Shown here piece after piece: positions 8,366 to 17,688 of a stretch of DNA of 64,000 bases. The notes under the pieces are model-generated. The model was not told the DNA's origin and made no database searches. It saw only the letters and a list, made by a program, of their open reading frames with translations. Within the stretch, counting starts at the first letter, position 1. Each line of letters begins with the position of its first letter. Both the position numbers and the translations under genes were made by a program. The DNA comes from Cohaesibacter sp. (GTDB lineage Bacteria > Pseudomonadota > Alphaproteobacteria > Rhizobiales > Cohaesibacteraceae): contig JAOAQZ010000020.1 of assembly GCA_025210795.1 (NCBI GenBank), positions 1-64,000 of the forward strand. Reading direction: 5' to 3'.

Positions 8366-10513
8366 ATGGCAAATATTTTAATTGTCGACGATCACAGCGC
8401 CAATCGTCTGACCTATAGCTGTATTGCCGAAACGCTTGAGGAAACAACGGGTGTTTTTGCTGTCTCCCATCCGCAACAAGCGCTTGACTGGCTCTCGGAA
8501 CATGAGCCAGATCTGATCATTACCGGCTTTATGATGCCGGGCATGAATGCGGATGATTTTATTCATCTGGTGCGTGAGAAGCAGCATCTGTGTGAAGTAC
8601 CCATCATTGTCATCACCATGTTTGAAGACAAGGAGTTGCGCATAAAGGCACTTGACGCGGGCGCAACTGATTTTCTGCTTAGCCCCGTTGATCATCGTGA
8701 GTTTCGCGCCCGGGCCCGCAATCTTCTGCATATGCATCGTCAGAGCCAGCTAGTGGCAGATCGTGCCAAATTGCTGGAGCAATCTTTATCGCAAAGCCAG
8801 AGCAATCTAGCCACGACAACCCGAAAAGCGGAATCACGCCTTGCCAATGTGATCGATACGATCCCGATCATGATTAGCGCCACAGATCTTGAAGGCCGCT
8901 TTCTGTTTATGAATGTTTATAAGGCCAAATATGTCGGCCTTGAGCCTGAAGAAGTAATTGGCAAAAACATTACGGATGTTTTGGGAGAATATCGCGGCGA
9001 AAGCTCAAGGACGCTTGATAAACTGGTTATCTCCTCAGGCAAGCCTGTCCGCCCCTATGAGGAGGAAATCTACAATTCCGATGGTGGCAAACGGATTTTC
9101 CTAACCACCAAATCGCCGCTGACTGATGGAGACAACGAGATTATCGGCGTTGTGACCAACTCTCAGGATATCACCGACCGAAAAGCTGCTGAAAACCATC
9201 TGCATCATTTGGCCCACCATGACTCGCTCACCGGTCTGGCCAACAGGACACTTTTAAGAGATCGGGTTGATCGCGAAATCGGACGTTGCCGACGCGGCGA
9301 TGGACGTTTTGCTATTCACCTCATTGACCTTGATGGGTTCAAAAAAGTCAACGATCTCAATGGCCACGCGGTGGGGGATGAACTTCTGGTCAAGGTTGGC
9401 CAGCAATTGCAATCAATCGCAGGTCGCGATGATCTGGTAACGCGCCTTGGTGGCGACGAGTTCGCTATCCTGCAGGCCAATGCCCAGTCCGATAAGGACA
9501 TTGCAGATCTGGGTGAAGCAATCAAACAAGCACTGCCCAAGGCAATTGAAGCGCTGGAAGCGGCATCCAATGTAACGGGTTCTGTCGGTATTGCGGTTCA
9601 TCCCGAAGATGGCAATACGTTTGAATGCCTGTTGCGCAATGCCGATCTTGCCATGTATCGCTCAAAAGCGGCCAAAGGCAACAAATTCAGCTTTTTCTCC
9701 TCCAATGTTGATGAGCGAGAAAAGGAAGAATCCCGCCTTGATGATGAATTGCGGCAGGCGCTGCAAAAGGGGCTGTTTGAGCTTTACTATCAGCCGCAGG
9801 TGGATCTGCATTCCGGAGAAGTCTTGGGGTGCGAGGCGTTGCTTCGAATGCATTCAGAATATGATCAAATCATTCCGCCGTCACACTTCCTGGCGCGCGC
9901 GGAACGCAATGGCATGATCATTCCCATCAATGAATGGGTATTGCGGACGGCTTGTCGGCAAGGGGCTGCTTGGCGCAAAGCGGGGCTGCCGGATATGACC
10001 ATCGGTGTTAATCTTTCACCTGTTCAGTTCCAGCAACAATCAGTGCCTCTTCTCGTGGGGCGCATTTTGGCAGAAACCGGCTATCCGGCGCATCTTCTTG
10101 ATCTGGAACTGACAGAAAGCATTGTGCTTCACGATACTGATGCTGTGGCCTTCCAGCTGGCCCAATTGCGTCAGCTCGGTGTGAAAGTCTCAATTGATGA
10201 TTTTGGTACAGGCTGTTCTTCCCTTAGCTATGTCAAGCATTTCGCGGTTGACCGGCTCAAGATCGACCAGTCCTTTGTGCGGGATATGAAAATCAATCCT
10301 TCTGATGCCGCTATTGTGCGCGCAACCATCAGTCTGGGCCATAGTCTGGGAATGGAAGTTATTGCAGAAGGGGTTGAAGATCTCGATGTCGCCGAGCTTC
10401 TGGCTCACGAGCATTGCAATATCGGACAAGGCTATCTATTTGGCCGCCCCAAACCAGCTCAAGAAATGGAAGCACTGATCAAGCCCCGGCAGCAGAAACG
10501 GGCTGCAAGCTAA
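8366..10513 (+). CDS. Receiver-PAS-GGDEF-EAL c-di-GMP signalling protein with degenerate receiver
   Basis: 715 aa from ATG 8366 (in-frame GTG at 8351). The receiver domain (1-120) keeps the Asp8-Asp9 acidic pair. Gly54 (ITGFMMPG) replaces the phospho-acceptor Asp, and the conserved Lys is Ser (LLSPVDHREF), so ordinary phosphorylation is unlikely. A short coiled coil leads to a PAS domain (about 160-280). The GGDEF domain (about 290-450) has an intact RLGGDEF; no RxxD inhibitory site is evident. The EAL domain (about 465-700) keeps the catalytic and metal motifs CEALLR, NLSPVQF, ELTES, DDFGTG, LKIDQSF and EGVE. Both c-di-GMP synthesis and hydrolysis are therefore possible. It sits on the same strand after the secretion genes, suggesting control of an exported adhesin, but this is inferred from position only. 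Confidence 0.93.
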   Translation: MANILIVDDHSANRLTYSCIAETLEETTGVFAVSHPQQALDWLSEHEPDLIITGFMMPGMNADDFIHLVREKQHLCEVPIIVITMFEDKELRIKALDAGATDFLLSPVDHREFRARARNLLHMHRQSQLVADRAKLLEQSLSQSQSNLATTTRKAESRLANVIDTIPIMISATDLEGRFLFMNVYKAKYVGLEPEEVIGKNITDVLGEYRGESSRTLDKLVISSGKPVRPYEEEIYNSDGGKRIFLTTKSPLTDGDNEIIGVVTNSQDITDRKAAENHLHHLAHHDSLTGLANRTLLRDRVDREIGRCRRGDGRFAIHLIDLDGFKKVNDLNGHAVGDELLVKVGQQLQSIAGRDDLVTRLGGDEFAILQANAQSDKDIADLGEAIKQALPKAIEALEAASNVTGSVGIAVHPEDGNTFECLLRNADLAMYRSKAAKGNKFSFFSSNVDEREKEESRLDDELRQALQKGLFELYYQPQVDLHSGEVLGCEALLRMHSEYDQIIPPSHFLARAERNGMIIPINEWVLRTACRQGAAWRKAGLPDMTIGVNLSPVQFQQQSVPLLVGRILAETGYPAHLLDLELTESIVLHDTDAVAFQLAQLRQLGVKVSIDDFGTGCSSLSYVKHFAVDRLKIDQSFVRDMKINPSDAAIVRATISLGHSLGMEVIAEGVEDLDVAELLAHEHCNIGQGYLFGRPKPAQEMEALIKPRQQKRAAS

Positions 10514-10534
10514 ATATCTTGATTAAAAAGACAA

Positions 10535-10570
10535 AAAGGGGCCAGCTCATCAAAGCTGGCCCCTTTGTTT
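10535..10570. terminator. Bidirectional terminator between the GGDEF/EAL gene and cysNC
   Basis: A 13-bp perfect stem (AAAGGGGCCAGCT with its complement, 10535-10547 and 10554-10566) around a 6-base loop is flanked by A-tracts on the left and T-tracts on the right. It can end transcription of the plus-strand signalling gene and of the convergent minus-strand cysNC. Confidence 0.9.
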
Positions 10571-10592
10571 TGGCTATGGGATCAAGCGAAAC

Positions 10593-12542
10593 CTAAATGG
10601 TAAAGTCAGCCAGATCAGGGTCAATGCCATCATCCCCCAGCACCTGACGGATAATTTTCAAGGCTGCATCCTCAGCGCTATGATCGCCAGTTTTGATATG
10701 GACGTCAGGGGCCTCCGGTGCTTCATAAGGTGAGGAAATTCCGGTGAAATTGGCAATCTCTCCCTGGCGCGCTTTTTGGTAAAGCCCTTTGGGGTCTCGC
10801 GCTTCGCAAGTCTCAAGCGGGGTATCGACAAAGATTTCTGCAAATTCCCCATCATCAAGCATGGAACGCACCATGTCCCGCTCTGCCCGGAAAGGTGAGA
10901 TGAAAGAGACCAGCACGATCAAACCGGCATCGGTCATCAATTTGGCCACCTCGCCAATGCGGCGGATATTCTCCACCCGATCCTCGTCCGAGAAACCAAG
11001 ATCCTTGTTAAGGCCATGGCGGATATTGTCGCCATCCAGCACATAGGTATGCTTGCCAACGGCATGGAGTTTCTTCTCCACCAGATTGGCGATGGTTGAC
11101 TTGCCAGAGCCGGACAGGCCGGTAAACCAGAGCACTTTCGGCTTTTGGTGCTTTTGCTCAGAGCGAACAGCCTTGTCGATATCCATAGCTTGCCAATGCA
11201 CATTGTCGGCTCGATTAAGGCCGAACCAGACAAGGCCAGCAGCAACGGTCTGGTTACTGAAGCGGTCAATGAGGATGAAGGAGCCGGTCTCGCGATTCTC
11301 TTCATACTTGTCAAAGACAATGGGTTGGGAGGTTGAAAGGTTACAAAAGCCAATCTCATTCAGCCCCAGTTTGGTGGTGGCCTCATGAGCAAAGGAATTG
11401 ACATCCACCTTATGCTTGATCGCAGTGACAGAGGCGGTCACCTCCTGCGCACCGATTTTCAGGATATAGGAGCGACCGGCCAGCAAGGCGGCATCATCCA
11501 TCCAAATCAAGTGAGCGGCAATCTGGTTGCTGATATGGGGGCGATGATCTGGCTGGGTTAGAATATCCCCCCGGCTGATATCAATTTCGTCCTCAAGTGT
11601 CAGCGTCACCGCTTCCCCTGCCACTGCATCTTCGATGGTGCCATCAAAGGTCACGATCTCTTTGATGCGTGAGGATTTGCCGGATTTTGCAACAACAATC
11701 TCGTCCCCAACCCGTACGCGACCAGAGGTCAGCGTGCCCGAGAAACCGCGAAAATCCAGATTAGGGCGGTTCACCCACTGGACCGGAAAACGGAAAGGCC
11801 GCGCTTGCTCGTCCTTGGTAATCTCGATGGATTCAAGATGGCCAAGCAGGCTCGGACCTTCATACCAGGAAAGGTTCGGCCCGCGCTCAACCACATTGTC
11901 GCCAAATCGGGCGGAGAGAGGAATTGCCGTGATGGAATCAAAGTCAAAGCCGGAGGCAAACTGCTTGTAATCTTCGACAATCTTGTCAAAAGCGGCCTGA
12001 TCATAATCAACCAGATCGATTTTGTTGACGGCCAGAACCACATGGCGCACACCGATGAGGCTATTGATAAAGCTGTGGCGGCGAGTCTGGGTTACAATGC
12101 CATGGCGAGCATCGACCAGAATGACAGCCAAATCACAGTTTGACGCACCAGTCGCCATATTTCGGGTATATTGTTCATGTCCGGGTGTATCCGCTACGAT
12201 AAATTTTCTCTTGTCGGTGGCAAAAAAGCGATAAGCCACGTCAATGGTGATACCCTGTTCGCGCTCGGCCTGAAGGCCATCCAGCAGCAAGGCAAAGTCG
12301 ATATCTTCCCCCACGGTGCCGTGGCGCTTGGAATCATGCTCCAGCGCTGAAAGCTGATCTTCAAAAATCAGCTTGGTGTCATAAAGCAGGCGCCCGATCA
12401 GGGTCGATTTGCCATCATCCACGCTGCCGCAGGTAATAAAGCGCAAAAAGCTCTTTTCCTGCTGGGCTGCCAGATAATTGGACAGGGCAGAGGGGGCGTT
12501 ATCGGTCGCGATGGCCGAAGAGAGAGAAACAGCCTGGTTCAT
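10593..12542 (-). CDS. cysN: Bifunctional sulfate adenylyltransferase subunit 1 / adenylylsulfate kinase
   Basis: 649 aa fusion (CysN/C, NodQ-type). The N-terminal GTPase half has the P-loop [15 protein letters not shown], the G3 motif [12 protein letters not shown] and the G4 motif NKID, followed by EF-Tu-like barrel domains. The C-terminal part (from about residue 465) is APS kinase with P-loop GLSGSGKST and the [15 protein letters not shown] motif. With CysD it converts sulfate and ATP to APS, driven by GTP hydrolysis; the kinase domain then makes PAPS. The start codon overlaps the cysD stop by one base (TAATG), so translation is coupled. The CysN-CysC fusion is common in alphaproteobacteria. 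Confidence 0.97.
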   Translation of the reverse strand: MNQAVSLSSAIATDNAPSALSNYLAAQQEKSFLRFITCGSVDDGKSTLIGRLLYDTKLIFEDQLSALEHDSKRHGTVGEDIDFALLLDGLQAEREQGITIDVAYRFFATDKRKFIVADTPGHEQYTRNMATGASNCDLAVILVDARHGIVTQTRRHSFINSLIGVRHVVLAVNKIDLVDYDQAAFDKIVEDYKQFASGFDFDSITAIPLSARFGDNVVERGPNLSWYEGPSLLGHLESIEITKDEQARPFRFPVQWVNRPNLDFRGFSGTLTSGRVRVGDEIVVAKSGKSSRIKEIVTFDGTIEDAVAGEAVTLTLEDEIDISRGDILTQPDHRPHISNQIAAHLIWMDDAALLAGRSYILKIGAQEVTASVTAIKHKVDVNSFAHEATTKLGLNEIGFCNLSTSQPIVFDKYEENRETGSFILIDRFSNQTVAAGLVWFGLNRADNVHWQAMDIDKAVRSEQKHQKPKVLWFTGLSGSGKSTIANLVEKKLHAVGKHTYVLDGDNIRHGLNKDLGFSDEDRVENIRRIGEVAKLMTDAGLIVLVSFISPFRAERDMVRSMLDDGEFAEIFVDTPLETCEARDPKGLYQKARQGEIANFTGISSPYEAPEAPDVHIKTGDHSAEDAALKIIRQVLGDDGIDPDLADFTI

Positions 12543-13450
12543 TAGAAATATCCCTCACGTTTTTTCTTTTCCATAGAGGCGGAATCGTCATGATCAATCA
12601 TGCGGCCCGAGCGTTCTGAGCTTTTGGCGACCAGCATTTCTTCGACGATCTCTTCCAGCGTGTTGGCGCTTGATTCAACCGCGCCGGTCAGCGGGTAACA
12701 GCCAAGGGTGCGGAACCGGATCAGTTTTTGTTGCGGCACTTCGCCTGCCTGCAAAGGAAGGCGCTCGTCATCCACCATGATCAGCGAGCCGTCGCGCTCC
12801 ACCACCGGCCGCTTTTCAGCCAGATAAAGCGGTACAATGGGAATATTCTCTTGCAGGATATATTGCCAGATATCGAGCTCGGTCCAGTTGGACAGCGGAA
12901 AGACCCGAATGCTCTCCTTTGGCTTGATCCGCGTATTATAGACAGACCATAATTCCGGCCGCTGGTTCTTTGGGTCCCAGCCATGATTTTCCGAGCGGAA
13001 GGAAAAGATCCGCTCTTTGGCCCGGCTCTTTTCTTCGTCGCGGCGTGCACCACCAAAGGCGGCGTCATAGCCGCCGGCATTCAGTGCCTGCTTAAGCGCA
13101 TCGGTCTTCATCACCTGCGTGTAAAGCGAGGAGCCATGATCAAACGGATTGACATTGTCGCGCAAACCCTCGGGATTGGTATGGCTGATCAGATCAAAGT
13201 CATAATCCTTGGCCATCTGGTCCCGAAACTCGATCATCTCGCGAAACTTCCAGCCGGTATTGACATGCAGCAGGGGGAAGGGAATGCGCGATGGGTAAAA
13301 AGCCTTGCGCGCCAGATGCAACATGACGGAGCTGTCTTTACCCACGGAATAGAGCATCACCGGTTTTTTGAAACTGGCTGCAACTTCCCTGAAAATGTGA
13401 ATGGCCTCAGCTTCCAGCTGTGCCAAATGGGATTGACGAACAAGTGCCAT
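12542..13450 (-). CDS. cysD: Sulfate adenylyltransferase subunit 2
   Basis: 302 aa, the usual CysD length, from ATG 13450. The start is chosen because AGGAGG lies just upstream and the protein then begins [19 protein letters not shown]. The frame could extend to 13552, but that segment is Arg-rich and unlike CysD. The PP-loop [10 protein letters not shown] of the ATP pyrophosphatase fold is present, with the downstream [16 protein letters not shown] motif typical of CysD. It catalyses adenylation of sulfate to APS with the GTPase CysN encoded by the overlapping next gene. First gene of a two-gene minus-strand operon; no reductase (cysH/cysI) gene is nearby. Confidence 0.97.
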   Translation of the reverse strand: MALVRQSHLAQLEAEAIHIFREVAASFKKPVMLYSVGKDSSVMLHLARKAFYPSRIPFPLLHVNTGWKFREMIEFRDQMAKDYDFDLISHTNPEGLRDNVNPFDHGSSLYTQVMKTDALKQALNAGGYDAAFGGARRDEEKSRAKERIFSFRSENHGWDPKNQRPELWSVYNTRIKPKESIRVFPLSNWTELDIWQYILQENIPIVPLYLAEKRPVVERDGSLIMVDDERLPLQAGEVPQQKLIRFRTLGCYPLTGAVESSANTLEEIVEEMLVAKSSERSGRMIDHDDSASMEKKKREGYF

Positions 13451-13889
13451 GCTTGCCTCCTGGCCTTCGTTAACGGATCTGCAGCCCCGCCTTCGGGGTC
13501 TTTGCTGCAAATCGTAAGAAATGCGTACTATTAGAATGTTTTGCTCAAACACCTCATTTCCAAGGCGTTATACCGAAAAATATTCTCGTGTCGAGGGCAT
13601 GCAAGGGCGTGAAAGCTGTTACGAAACAAGGCAATGGACAGCGCCATTCTGCGAAGTGACGATCAGAAGAAATCCTTTTCTAGACTCTCTGGACCTAAGA
13701 GATTTCGTATCTGGATATAGACGGATTTAAGGTAAGAAAAAAAATTCAAAAAAATTGGTTTTTTTTGCCAAAAGAGCCGCAAATCCGCTAAGCATGCCGG
13801 TAATCAAGGAAGAATCCGGCGTGCGCTGGTTTTTCATCTCCAGCAGCTAGAGCCTGTTGCTCTGGCCTGCATAGCCAATAGGGCATGGT
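13451..13889. other. Divergent intergenic region between cysD and the flavoprotein gene
   Basis: About 440 bp without a convincing gene. It must hold the promoters of cysD (minus) and the flavoprotein gene (plus). A GC-rich hairpin (arms CCCCG/CGGGG at about 13485-13498, extended by GCAG/CTGC outside) falls in the cysD leader about 30 bp before its start. A long A/T homopolymer stretch occurs at about 13735-13770. I see no known sulfur-responsive riboswitch. Confidence 0.4.
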
Positions 13890-15101
13890 ATGACACAGGA
13901 TCACACAGGCGAGAAAGTCAGCACCCGCATTTGGGATGCCATCATTTTGGGTGGCGGTGCCGCAGGCCTGATGGCTGCTATCACAGCGGCCAAACGGGGC
14001 AAGTCCGTGCTGGTGCTTGACCATGCCAAAAAACCGGCTGAGAAAATCAGGATTTCCGGCGGTGGGCGCTGCAACTTTACCAATCTTGATATCAAGCCCA
14101 AAAACTTCCTGTCCTCTAATCCCCGTTTCTGCATTTCAGCGCTTAAGCGCTATACCCAGCATGATTTTATCAAATGGGTCGAAAGCCATAACATCGCCTA
14201 TCATGAAAAGACTTTGGGCCAGCTTTTTTGCAATGAAAGCGCCCAGCAGATTATCGATATGCTGCTGACGGAATTGCGCGATGCGGGCGGGCAATTGCGC
14301 CTTGGTGCCGAGGTGCGAGAAGTCATCAAGGAAGAGCAGCGCTTTATTGTAACCTCCACCAAGGGCGTGGAAATGGCCCATGCGGTGATTGTGGCAACAG
14401 GCGGCAAATCCATCCCCAAAATGGGAGCAACGGGAATTGGCTATGAACTGGCGCGCCAGTTCGGGCTTAATGTCTTGCCAACACGAGCAGCTCTCGTGCC
14501 TTTTACTTTCTCTGAGCAACAAAAGCTCTGGTCGGTGCCGCTTGCCGGCGTTGCCGTGGATGCACAGGTCAAAATCGGCAAAACAGCTTTTCGCGAGGGG
14601 CTTCTCTTTACCCATCGCGGCCTGTCCGGTCCCTCCATTTTGCAAATCTCTTCCTATTGGCAGGAAGGGGTAGCGGTGACTATCGATCTGGCGCCGGATG
14701 TGAATGTGCTTGAAACGCTGCAACAAGCCCGCAAGGAGCATCCCAAGCAGGATATCAGCAATGCCCTGAGCTATATTGTGCCGAAAAAACTGGCCAAGGC
14801 CATCGCCGCCCGTGATGGTTTGGGCGGACATATGGCAGTGCAGAGCGACAAGATATTGCGGCGGATTGAGGACAATCTGCACCGCTGGCAAATCACCCCC
14901 ATGGGAACAGAAGGCTATCGCACCGCCGAGGTCACTTTGGGCGGGGTGGATACCAAGGACCTGTCGTCCCAAACCATGGAAGCAAATGAGGTGCCCGGCC
15001 TTTACTTCATCGGGGAAGTGGTGGATGTCACCGGTCATCTTGGGGGCTATAATTTCCAGTGGGCCTGGTCCTCTGGCCATGCGGCAGGCATGGCGCTGTA
15101 A
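13890..15101 (+). CDS. NAD(P)/FAD-dependent oxidoreductase, HI0933/BaiN family
   Basis: 403 aa. The N-terminal dinucleotide-binding motif DAIILGGGAAGLMAA (about residues 13-27) and the family hallmark EKIRISGGGRCNFTN are present. A second nucleotide-contact segment, VIVATGGKSIPKMGATG, lies in mid-protein. The C-terminus GLYFIGEVVDVTGHLGGYNF is the conserved FAD-binding end of HI0933/YhiN/BaiN-type flavoproteins. These are soluble cytoplasmic enzymes whose physiological substrates are mostly unknown (some reduce bile-acid intermediates, others were called aminoacetone oxidases), so I give no specific reaction. Same strand as, and 20 bp before, a truncated DUF393 frame. Confidence 0.9.
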   Translation: MTQDHTGEKVSTRIWDAIILGGGAAGLMAAITAAKRGKSVLVLDHAKKPAEKIRISGGGRCNFTNLDIKPKNFLSSNPRFCISALKRYTQHDFIKWVESHNIAYHEKTLGQLFCNESAQQIIDMLLTELRDAGGQLRLGAEVREVIKEEQRFIVTSTKGVEMAHAVIVATGGKSIPKMGATGIGYELARQFGLNVLPTRAALVPFTFSEQQKLWSVPLAGVAVDAQVKIGKTAFREGLLFTHRGLSGPSILQISSYWQEGVAVTIDLAPDVNVLETLQQARKEHPKQDISNALSYIVPKKLAKAIAARDGLGGHMAVQSDKILRRIEDNLHRWQITPMGTEGYRTAEVTLGGVDTKDLSSQTMEANEVPGLYFIGEVVDVTGHLGGYNFQWAWSSGHAAGMAL

Positions 15102-15121
15102 GAGTTAAGCGCAATTCCCTG

Positions 15122-15364
15122 ATGGCTATTTTGCATGTTCAGGATGAGGATGGGTGCTGGCTGGTGAAAATCGAAGCCTTTGCTGCGGTCTGGTGTCTGG
15201 TTCCGTTCCTGCGTCCCTTTGTCTGGATCTATACAGCGCCCAGTCTTCGGCAATTCTGGACCTATGCCTATCGCTGGTCACTGCGCAAACGCTATCACAA
15301 TGCCTATATCGCCCGGTTCCTTGAGCAACAAAAAGCAAGGAAAGAGAGCAATCCAGCTGAGTGA
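15122..15364 (+). pseudogene. C-terminal half of a DUF393 (DCC1-like) protein, probable remnant
   Basis: An 80-residue frame from ATG 15122 with no clear ribosome-binding site. Its sequence (HVQDEDGCWLVKIEAFAAVW, then a hydrophobic stretch and a YRWSLRKRYHNAY end) resembles the C-terminal half of DUF393/DCC1-like thiol-disulfide oxidoreductase proteins. The N-terminal half with the expected Asp-Gly-x-Cys-x-x-Cys motif is absent, and upstream sequence belongs to the flavoprotein gene ending at 15101. It may be the 3' remnant of a deleted gene or a short expressed membrane-associated peptide. The family match is by eye, so moderate confidence. Confidence 0.45.
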
Positions 15365-15612
15365 TTATACAAAGTGCGTAGCCAAGGCCTAAGCGCTCCA
15401 AATCCAACCTTTAAAGACTTTACCGCGAGAGCGGCGCACAGGCTTGCTCTATATTTTGAGCATTTTGCGCAAAAAAGACTTGGCATTGCGGCAATTTCCT
15501 TACAATGTCTGTTCAAACACAGAATAAACCTGCCTGTGTAGGCAGCCTGTCGTTTCAGACAAGCACGATCTGCATTCCCAAAAAAGCAAGGCAGGATGAG
15601 AAGAGGAACTCA

Positions 15613-16944
15613 ATGACCAATTATTCCCGGAACAAGCCGATCAGCTTTGACAATCACTGGATGCCTTTCACGGCCAATCAGGATTTTGCCGCAAATCCCC
15701 GCCTTGTTGAAAGTGCAAAGGGTGTTGAATATACCACAACAAGTGGCGACACCATTCTGGATATGACCGCCGGTCTTTGGTGCTGTAATCTGGGCCATGG
15801 TCGTGAAGAGATTGCCGATGCGGTACATCAGCAATTTAAGGATCTGGATTTTGCGCCAAGCTTCAATTTTGGTCATCCTCTCTCCTTTGAATTGTCCGAG
15901 CGACTGGCAAAGATGCTGCCCGGCGACATCAATAATCTCTTCTTTGTCAATTCCGGCTCGGAAGCGGCAGACACCGCCATCAAGATTGCCTATGCCTATC
16001 ATGATGCCAAGGGAGAGACAGGCCGAAAGCGTATCATCTCGCGCCAGCGGGCCTATCACGGTGTCAATTTTTGCGGGGTCTCCCTTGGAGGTCTGACTGC
16101 AAACCGCCGCGCCTTCGGTCAATGGCTACCGGTTGACCATCTCAATTCCACCCATGATCTGTCCCGTAATGCCTTTACCATTGGCCAGCCAGAGCATGGC
16201 GGCGTGGAAATGGCGGATGAGCTGGAAAATCTGATCGCCTTCCATGATGCCTCAACCATTGCTGCGGTCATTGTTGAGCCTATCGCCGGTGCCGGTGGCG
16301 TCTTGCTGCCGCCTAAAGGTTACCTGCAGCGCCTGCGCGAGATTTGCGACAAGCATGGTATTTTGCTGATCTTTGATGAAGTCATCACCGGCTTTGGCCG
16401 AACCGGCAAGGCCTTTGCGGGGGAAACCTTCGGCGTAACCCCTGATATCATGACCATGGCAAAAGGCATCACCTCAGCCACTGTGCCAATGGGGGCTGTT
16501 GCGTGCCGTGATTTCATCAAGGATACGGTCTATGCCAGCAATCAGGGCATTGAGTTCTTCCATGGCTATACCTATTCGGCTCACCCGCTTGCTTGTGCGG
16601 CCTCCCTTGCCTCCCTTGATATCTATGACCGCGAAAATCTGTGGGACCGCGCATCCGGCCCTGTGGGGGATGCCTTGCAGGATGCCCTCCAAAGCCTGAA
16701 AGATCTGCCACGGGTGATTGATGCACGCGGTATGGCCTTTATCGGTGCCATCGAGTTTGAACCGCTGGAAGGAAAGCCCGGTGCCATTGGGGCGGCCCTT
16801 TTGAAGGAATGCTGGAATGAAGGCATCATGATCCGCGGTCTGGGGGATGCCATTGCGGTCTCGCCACCGTTTATTCTGGAGGAAAGCCATATCGAGCGCT
16901 TTACCGATGGTTTCCGCAAGGCTGTGATGACAGTGCTGGGATAG
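15613..16944 (+). CDS. Class III aminotransferase (omega-amino acid/beta-alanine:pyruvate transaminase-like)
   Basis: 443 aa from ATG 15613, preceded by AGAGGAA; an upstream in-frame ATG at 15505 would add 36 residues unlike the family. PLP fold type I, subgroup III. Hallmarks: FFVNSGSEAADTAIKIA, the PLP-stacking region SRQRAYHG, IFDEVITGFGRTG, and the Schiff-base Lys284 in TMAKGITS. It closely resembles bacterial beta-alanine/omega-amino acid:pyruvate aminotransferases, which transfer an amino group from an omega-amino acid or amine to pyruvate in the cytoplasm. The amino donor cannot be fixed from sequence; taurine, putrescine or GABA are alternatives. Single-gene unit closed by a terminator. 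Confidence 0.9.
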   Translation: MTNYSRNKPISFDNHWMPFTANQDFAANPRLVESAKGVEYTTTSGDTILDMTAGLWCCNLGHGREEIADAVHQQFKDLDFAPSFNFGHPLSFELSERLAKMLPGDINNLFFVNSGSEAADTAIKIAYAYHDAKGETGRKRIISRQRAYHGVNFCGVSLGGLTANRRAFGQWLPVDHLNSTHDLSRNAFTIGQPEHGGVEMADELENLIAFHDASTIAAVIVEPIAGAGGVLLPPKGYLQRLREICDKHGILLIFDEVITGFGRTGKAFAGETFGVTPDIMTMAKGITSATVPMGAVACRDFIKDTVYASNQGIEFFHGYTYSAHPLACAASLASLDIYDRENLWDRASGPVGDALQDALQSLKDLPRVIDARGMAFIGAIEFEPLEGKPGAIGAALLKECWNEGIMIRGLGDAIAVSPPFILEESHIERFTDGFRKAVMTVLG

Positions 16945-16985
16945 GCAAAGCTTGCTAGGGTCAGGACCCTAAGCTGATAGGGAAA

Positions 16986-17022
16986 CAAAAAACCGGGCAA
17001 GGATGATCCTTACCCGGTTTTT
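16986..17022. terminator. Bidirectional terminator between the aminotransferase gene and regA
   Basis: The hairpin AAAAACCGGG-x-AAGGA ... TCCTT-x-CCCGGTTTTT, with flanking A and T runs, lies 40 bp after the aminotransferase stop and about 25 bp beyond the convergent regA end. It can serve both genes. Confidence 0.88.
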
Positions 17023-17048
17023 CTATGATCATAGGTCGCAGCTTTTGC

Positions 17049-17603
17049 TTAGCGCGGTGCGCGTTTGGCCAAAATGCGCTGCAAGGTCCGGCGATGCATA
17101 TTGAGCCGGCGTGCGGTCTCGGACACATTGCGGTCGCACAGCTCATAAACCCGCTGAATATGCTCCCAGCGGACACGATCAGCCGACATGGGATTTTCCG
17201 GCGGTGCGGCTTTTGTCTCGCCCGTATTCATCAGCGATGCATAAATATCATCAGCATCTGCCGGTTTGGCCAGATAATCAATCGCACCCAGTTTGACGGC
17301 AGTCACAGCGGTGGTGATATTGCCGTAACCGGTTAGCATGATTGTGCGGGCTTCAGGATTGGAGCTGCGGATGGCTTCAATCACATCCAGACCATTCCCG
17401 TCCCCAAGGCGCATATCAACAACGGCATAGCGGGGGGGCTCTTCATTGACCATTGCCAGAGCATCGGCAACAGTGTCTGCTGTCTTGATCGAAAATCCCC
17501 GGCTTTCCATGGCGCGTGCCAGTCGGATGAGGAAAGGGCGATCATCATCAACGAGCATCAAATATCCGGGCTCAATTGGCTTGGTTTCAGCTGTCAGTGT
17601 CAT
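17049..17603 (-). CDS. regA: Redox response regulator of the RegA/ActR/PrrA family
   Basis: 184 aa, the usual RegA length. The receiver domain has LMLVDDDRPF, phospho-acceptor Asp63 (AVVDMRLGDGNG), the Thr in IMLTGYGNI and the Lys in LAKPADADD. A Pro-rich hinge and a Fis-type helix-turn-helix complete it (SETARRLNMHRRTLQRILAK), the highly conserved DNA-binding end of RegA/ActR. It is the partner of the sensor kinase encoded just upstream on the same strand. In alphaproteobacteria this pair controls respiration, carbon and nitrogen fixation and related redox-responsive genes. The direct targets here are unknown. Confidence 0.95.
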   Translation of the reverse strand: MTLTAETKPIEPGYLMLVDDDRPFLIRLARAMESRGFSIKTADTVADALAMVNEEPPRYAVVDMRLGDGNGLDVIEAIRSSNPEARTIMLTGYGNITTAVTAVKLGAIDYLAKPADADDIYASLMNTGETKAAPPENPMSADRVRWEHIQRVYELCDRNVSETARRLNMHRRTLQRILAKRAPR

Positions 17604-17688
17604 GTCGGCTCGTCTCTTTGCCTTGTTCGTGACTTGGTCCGTGTTATCTGGTCTCTTATCCCTGCGTGAAACTGAAGCAGGGCCTGTG

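Noticed and set aside
13481..13508. Hairpin in the cysD leader as a possible riboswitch
   Set aside because: It is a simple GC hairpin; no SAM or other sulfur-related aptamer signature was found around it.
14136..15080. 314-codon minus-strand open frame opposite the flavoprotein gene
   Set aside because: The plus strand encodes a full BaiN-type flavoprotein; the antisense translation is not protein-like.
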